From Bacteroidota bacterium (GTDB lineage Bacteria; Bacteroidota; Bacteroidia; Bacteroidales; Rikenellaceae), in contig JAEZPN010000033.1 in assembly GCA_023413645.1 (NCBI GenBank), forward strand, positions 1 through 6,459: a stretch of 6,459 nucleotides of DNA. The letters run 5' to 3'. The notes beneath the pieces were generated by a model. It ran no database searches, was not told where the DNA came from, and saw only the letters and a list, made by a program, of their open reading frames with translations. This document shows, one piece after another, positions 5,798-6,459 of the stretch (position 1 is the stretch's first letter; every line of letters begins with the position of its first letter). The translations under genes and the position numbers were made by a program.

Positions 5798-6459
5798 TAC
5801 TTCTTTCTACCCATAAGGTTGCGTGCAAACTCCGCAAGGCGCACCGTGCGCTCGTTGCCAATAGAGAGGGTGTTCAACACCGACAATGCTCGCTCAAAGC
5901 GTAGCTCTATCTGCTGCTCCGTAGCATGCTTAACATCGAGTTTCTCGTACAACGCCTTGATCGTTGCAATCTTCTCGGCATCGCTCAACGCCTCGTTCTT
6001 ATGCGTTGTGCGCAACACCTCGCGCTCCTCCTCCGAGGCACGGCTCATAGCCTGCACCATGAGGTAGGTCTGCTTACCCTCGAGGATGTCGCCACCAATC
6101 TTCTTACCTAGCGCCTCATCACCGAAACTGTCGAGCATATCGTCCTGCAACTGGAAAGCAAGGCCAAGCTCCGTAGCAAAGCGGTACACCTTCTTAACAT
6201 CGTCGTCCGAAGCACCTGCCAACGTAGCACCGATTGTTGCCGAGCCCGACAACAGTGCCGAGGTCTTACGCTCAATCATCTGGATATACTCCTCTACGGT
6301 TACGCGCTCCATGCTCTCGAAATCCATGTCGTACTGTTGACCCTCACACACCTCGAGTGCCATAGTATTGAAGATAGGCATAACACGCGCGAGACGCTCA
6401 GCATCGAGCATGGCGAGATATTTGTAGGCGGTGATAAGCATGGCATCACCCGAGAGAAT
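5797..6459 (-). CDS. polyprenyl diphosphate synthase (FPP/GGPP-synthase type), partial (5' end outside window)
   Basis: The frame is open to the window edge and the first visible residues are ILSGDAMLITAYKYLA, the internal LxGDA-L motif of trans-isoprenyl diphosphate synthases. The true start is therefore upstream; the Met at 6441 is internal. In the 220 visible residues, Lys65 (RKTSALLSG) and the second aspartate-rich motif FQLQDDMLDSFGD (102-114) are present, followed by GKKIGGDILEGKQTYL (118-133), the usual post-motif lysine loop. The first aspartate-rich motif (DDxxD), which helps set product length, lies outside the window. The enzyme elongates allylic diphosphates with isopentenyl diphosphate in the cytosol. 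Its product could serve menaquinone side chains, undecaprenyl precursors or other terpenoids; chain length cannot be decided here. The family averages about 300-325 residues, so roughly 100 are missing. The TAA overlaps the ATG of the U32 gene, so the two are co-translated from one message. Confidence 0.93.
   Translation of the reverse strand: MLSGDAMLITAYKYLAMLDAERLARVMPIFNTMALEVCEGQQYDMDFESMERVTVEEYIQMIERKTSALLSGSATIGATLAGASDDDVKKVYRFATELGLAFQLQDDMLDSFGDEALGKKIGGDILEGKQTYLMVQAMSRASEEEREVLRTTHKNEALSDAEKIATIKALYEKLDVKHATEQQIELRFERALSVLNTLSIGNERTVRLAEFARNLMGRKK

Noticed and set aside
5261..6067. Long plus-strand open frame of 268 codons
   Set aside because: It lies wholly antisense to the U32 and prenyl synthase genes, shows no family motif, and its content is explained as a shadow of those genes' codon usage.

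Overview
All six genes in this window lie on the minus strand, so transcription runs from position 6459 towards position 1. The proteins suggest a member of the Bacteroidota, most likely an anaerobic gut Bacteroidales. The formate-tetrahydrofolate ligase has the Bacteroidota-style P-loop TATKAGVGKTT. No gene has a clear Shine-Dalgarno sequence, intergenic DNA is AT-rich, and the one convincing promoter element has the Bacteroidota form TAnnTTTG. The futalosine route to menaquinone is used by only some Bacteroidota. A Rikenellaceae/Alistipes-like source would fit, but this is an inference and no database was searched.

Layout in the direction of transcription: (1) 6459-5797, the 3' three quarters or so of a short-chain polyprenyl diphosphate synthase, cut by the window edge. 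(2) 5797-4550, a U32-family protein of the RNA-hydroxylation type, overlapping its upstream neighbour by one base (TAATG). (3) 4552-4422, a 131-bp imperfect palindrome that begins on the U32 stop codon. (4) 4346-2952, a cytosolic Xaa-Pro aminopeptidase (pepP type), followed by a long hairpin at 2933-2882. (5) A probable promoter at 2781-2774, then formate-tetrahydrofolate ligase fhs at 2741-1071. (6) 1073-1044, a 30-bp palindrome that again begins on the stop codon and has the same ends as the 131-bp element, then a second hairpin at 1019-992. (7) 980-453 futalosine hydrolase mqnB, overlapping by 11 bp the start of mqnD at 463, which runs off the left edge.

Functionally this is ordinary core metabolism. 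mqnB and mqnD are two steps of menaquinone synthesis by the futalosine route. The prenyl synthase makes isoprenoid chains, although its product length cannot be read here. fhs feeds one-carbon units into the folate pool, pepP trims proline-containing peptides, and the U32 protein probably belongs to tRNA or rRNA hydroxylation. I found no defence system, phage gene, transposase, CRISPR array, tRNA or rRNA.

The one clearly unexplained structure is the pair of palindromic elements that share 14- and 15-nt ends, differ by a 101-bp versus 1-bp interior, and each supply the stop codon of an unrelated gene. In the long copy, the mismatch pattern favours folding of the plus-strand sequence, which is antisense to all the genes. 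A second oddity is that mqnD stops resembling its family in its last 20 or so visible residues, at the window edge.
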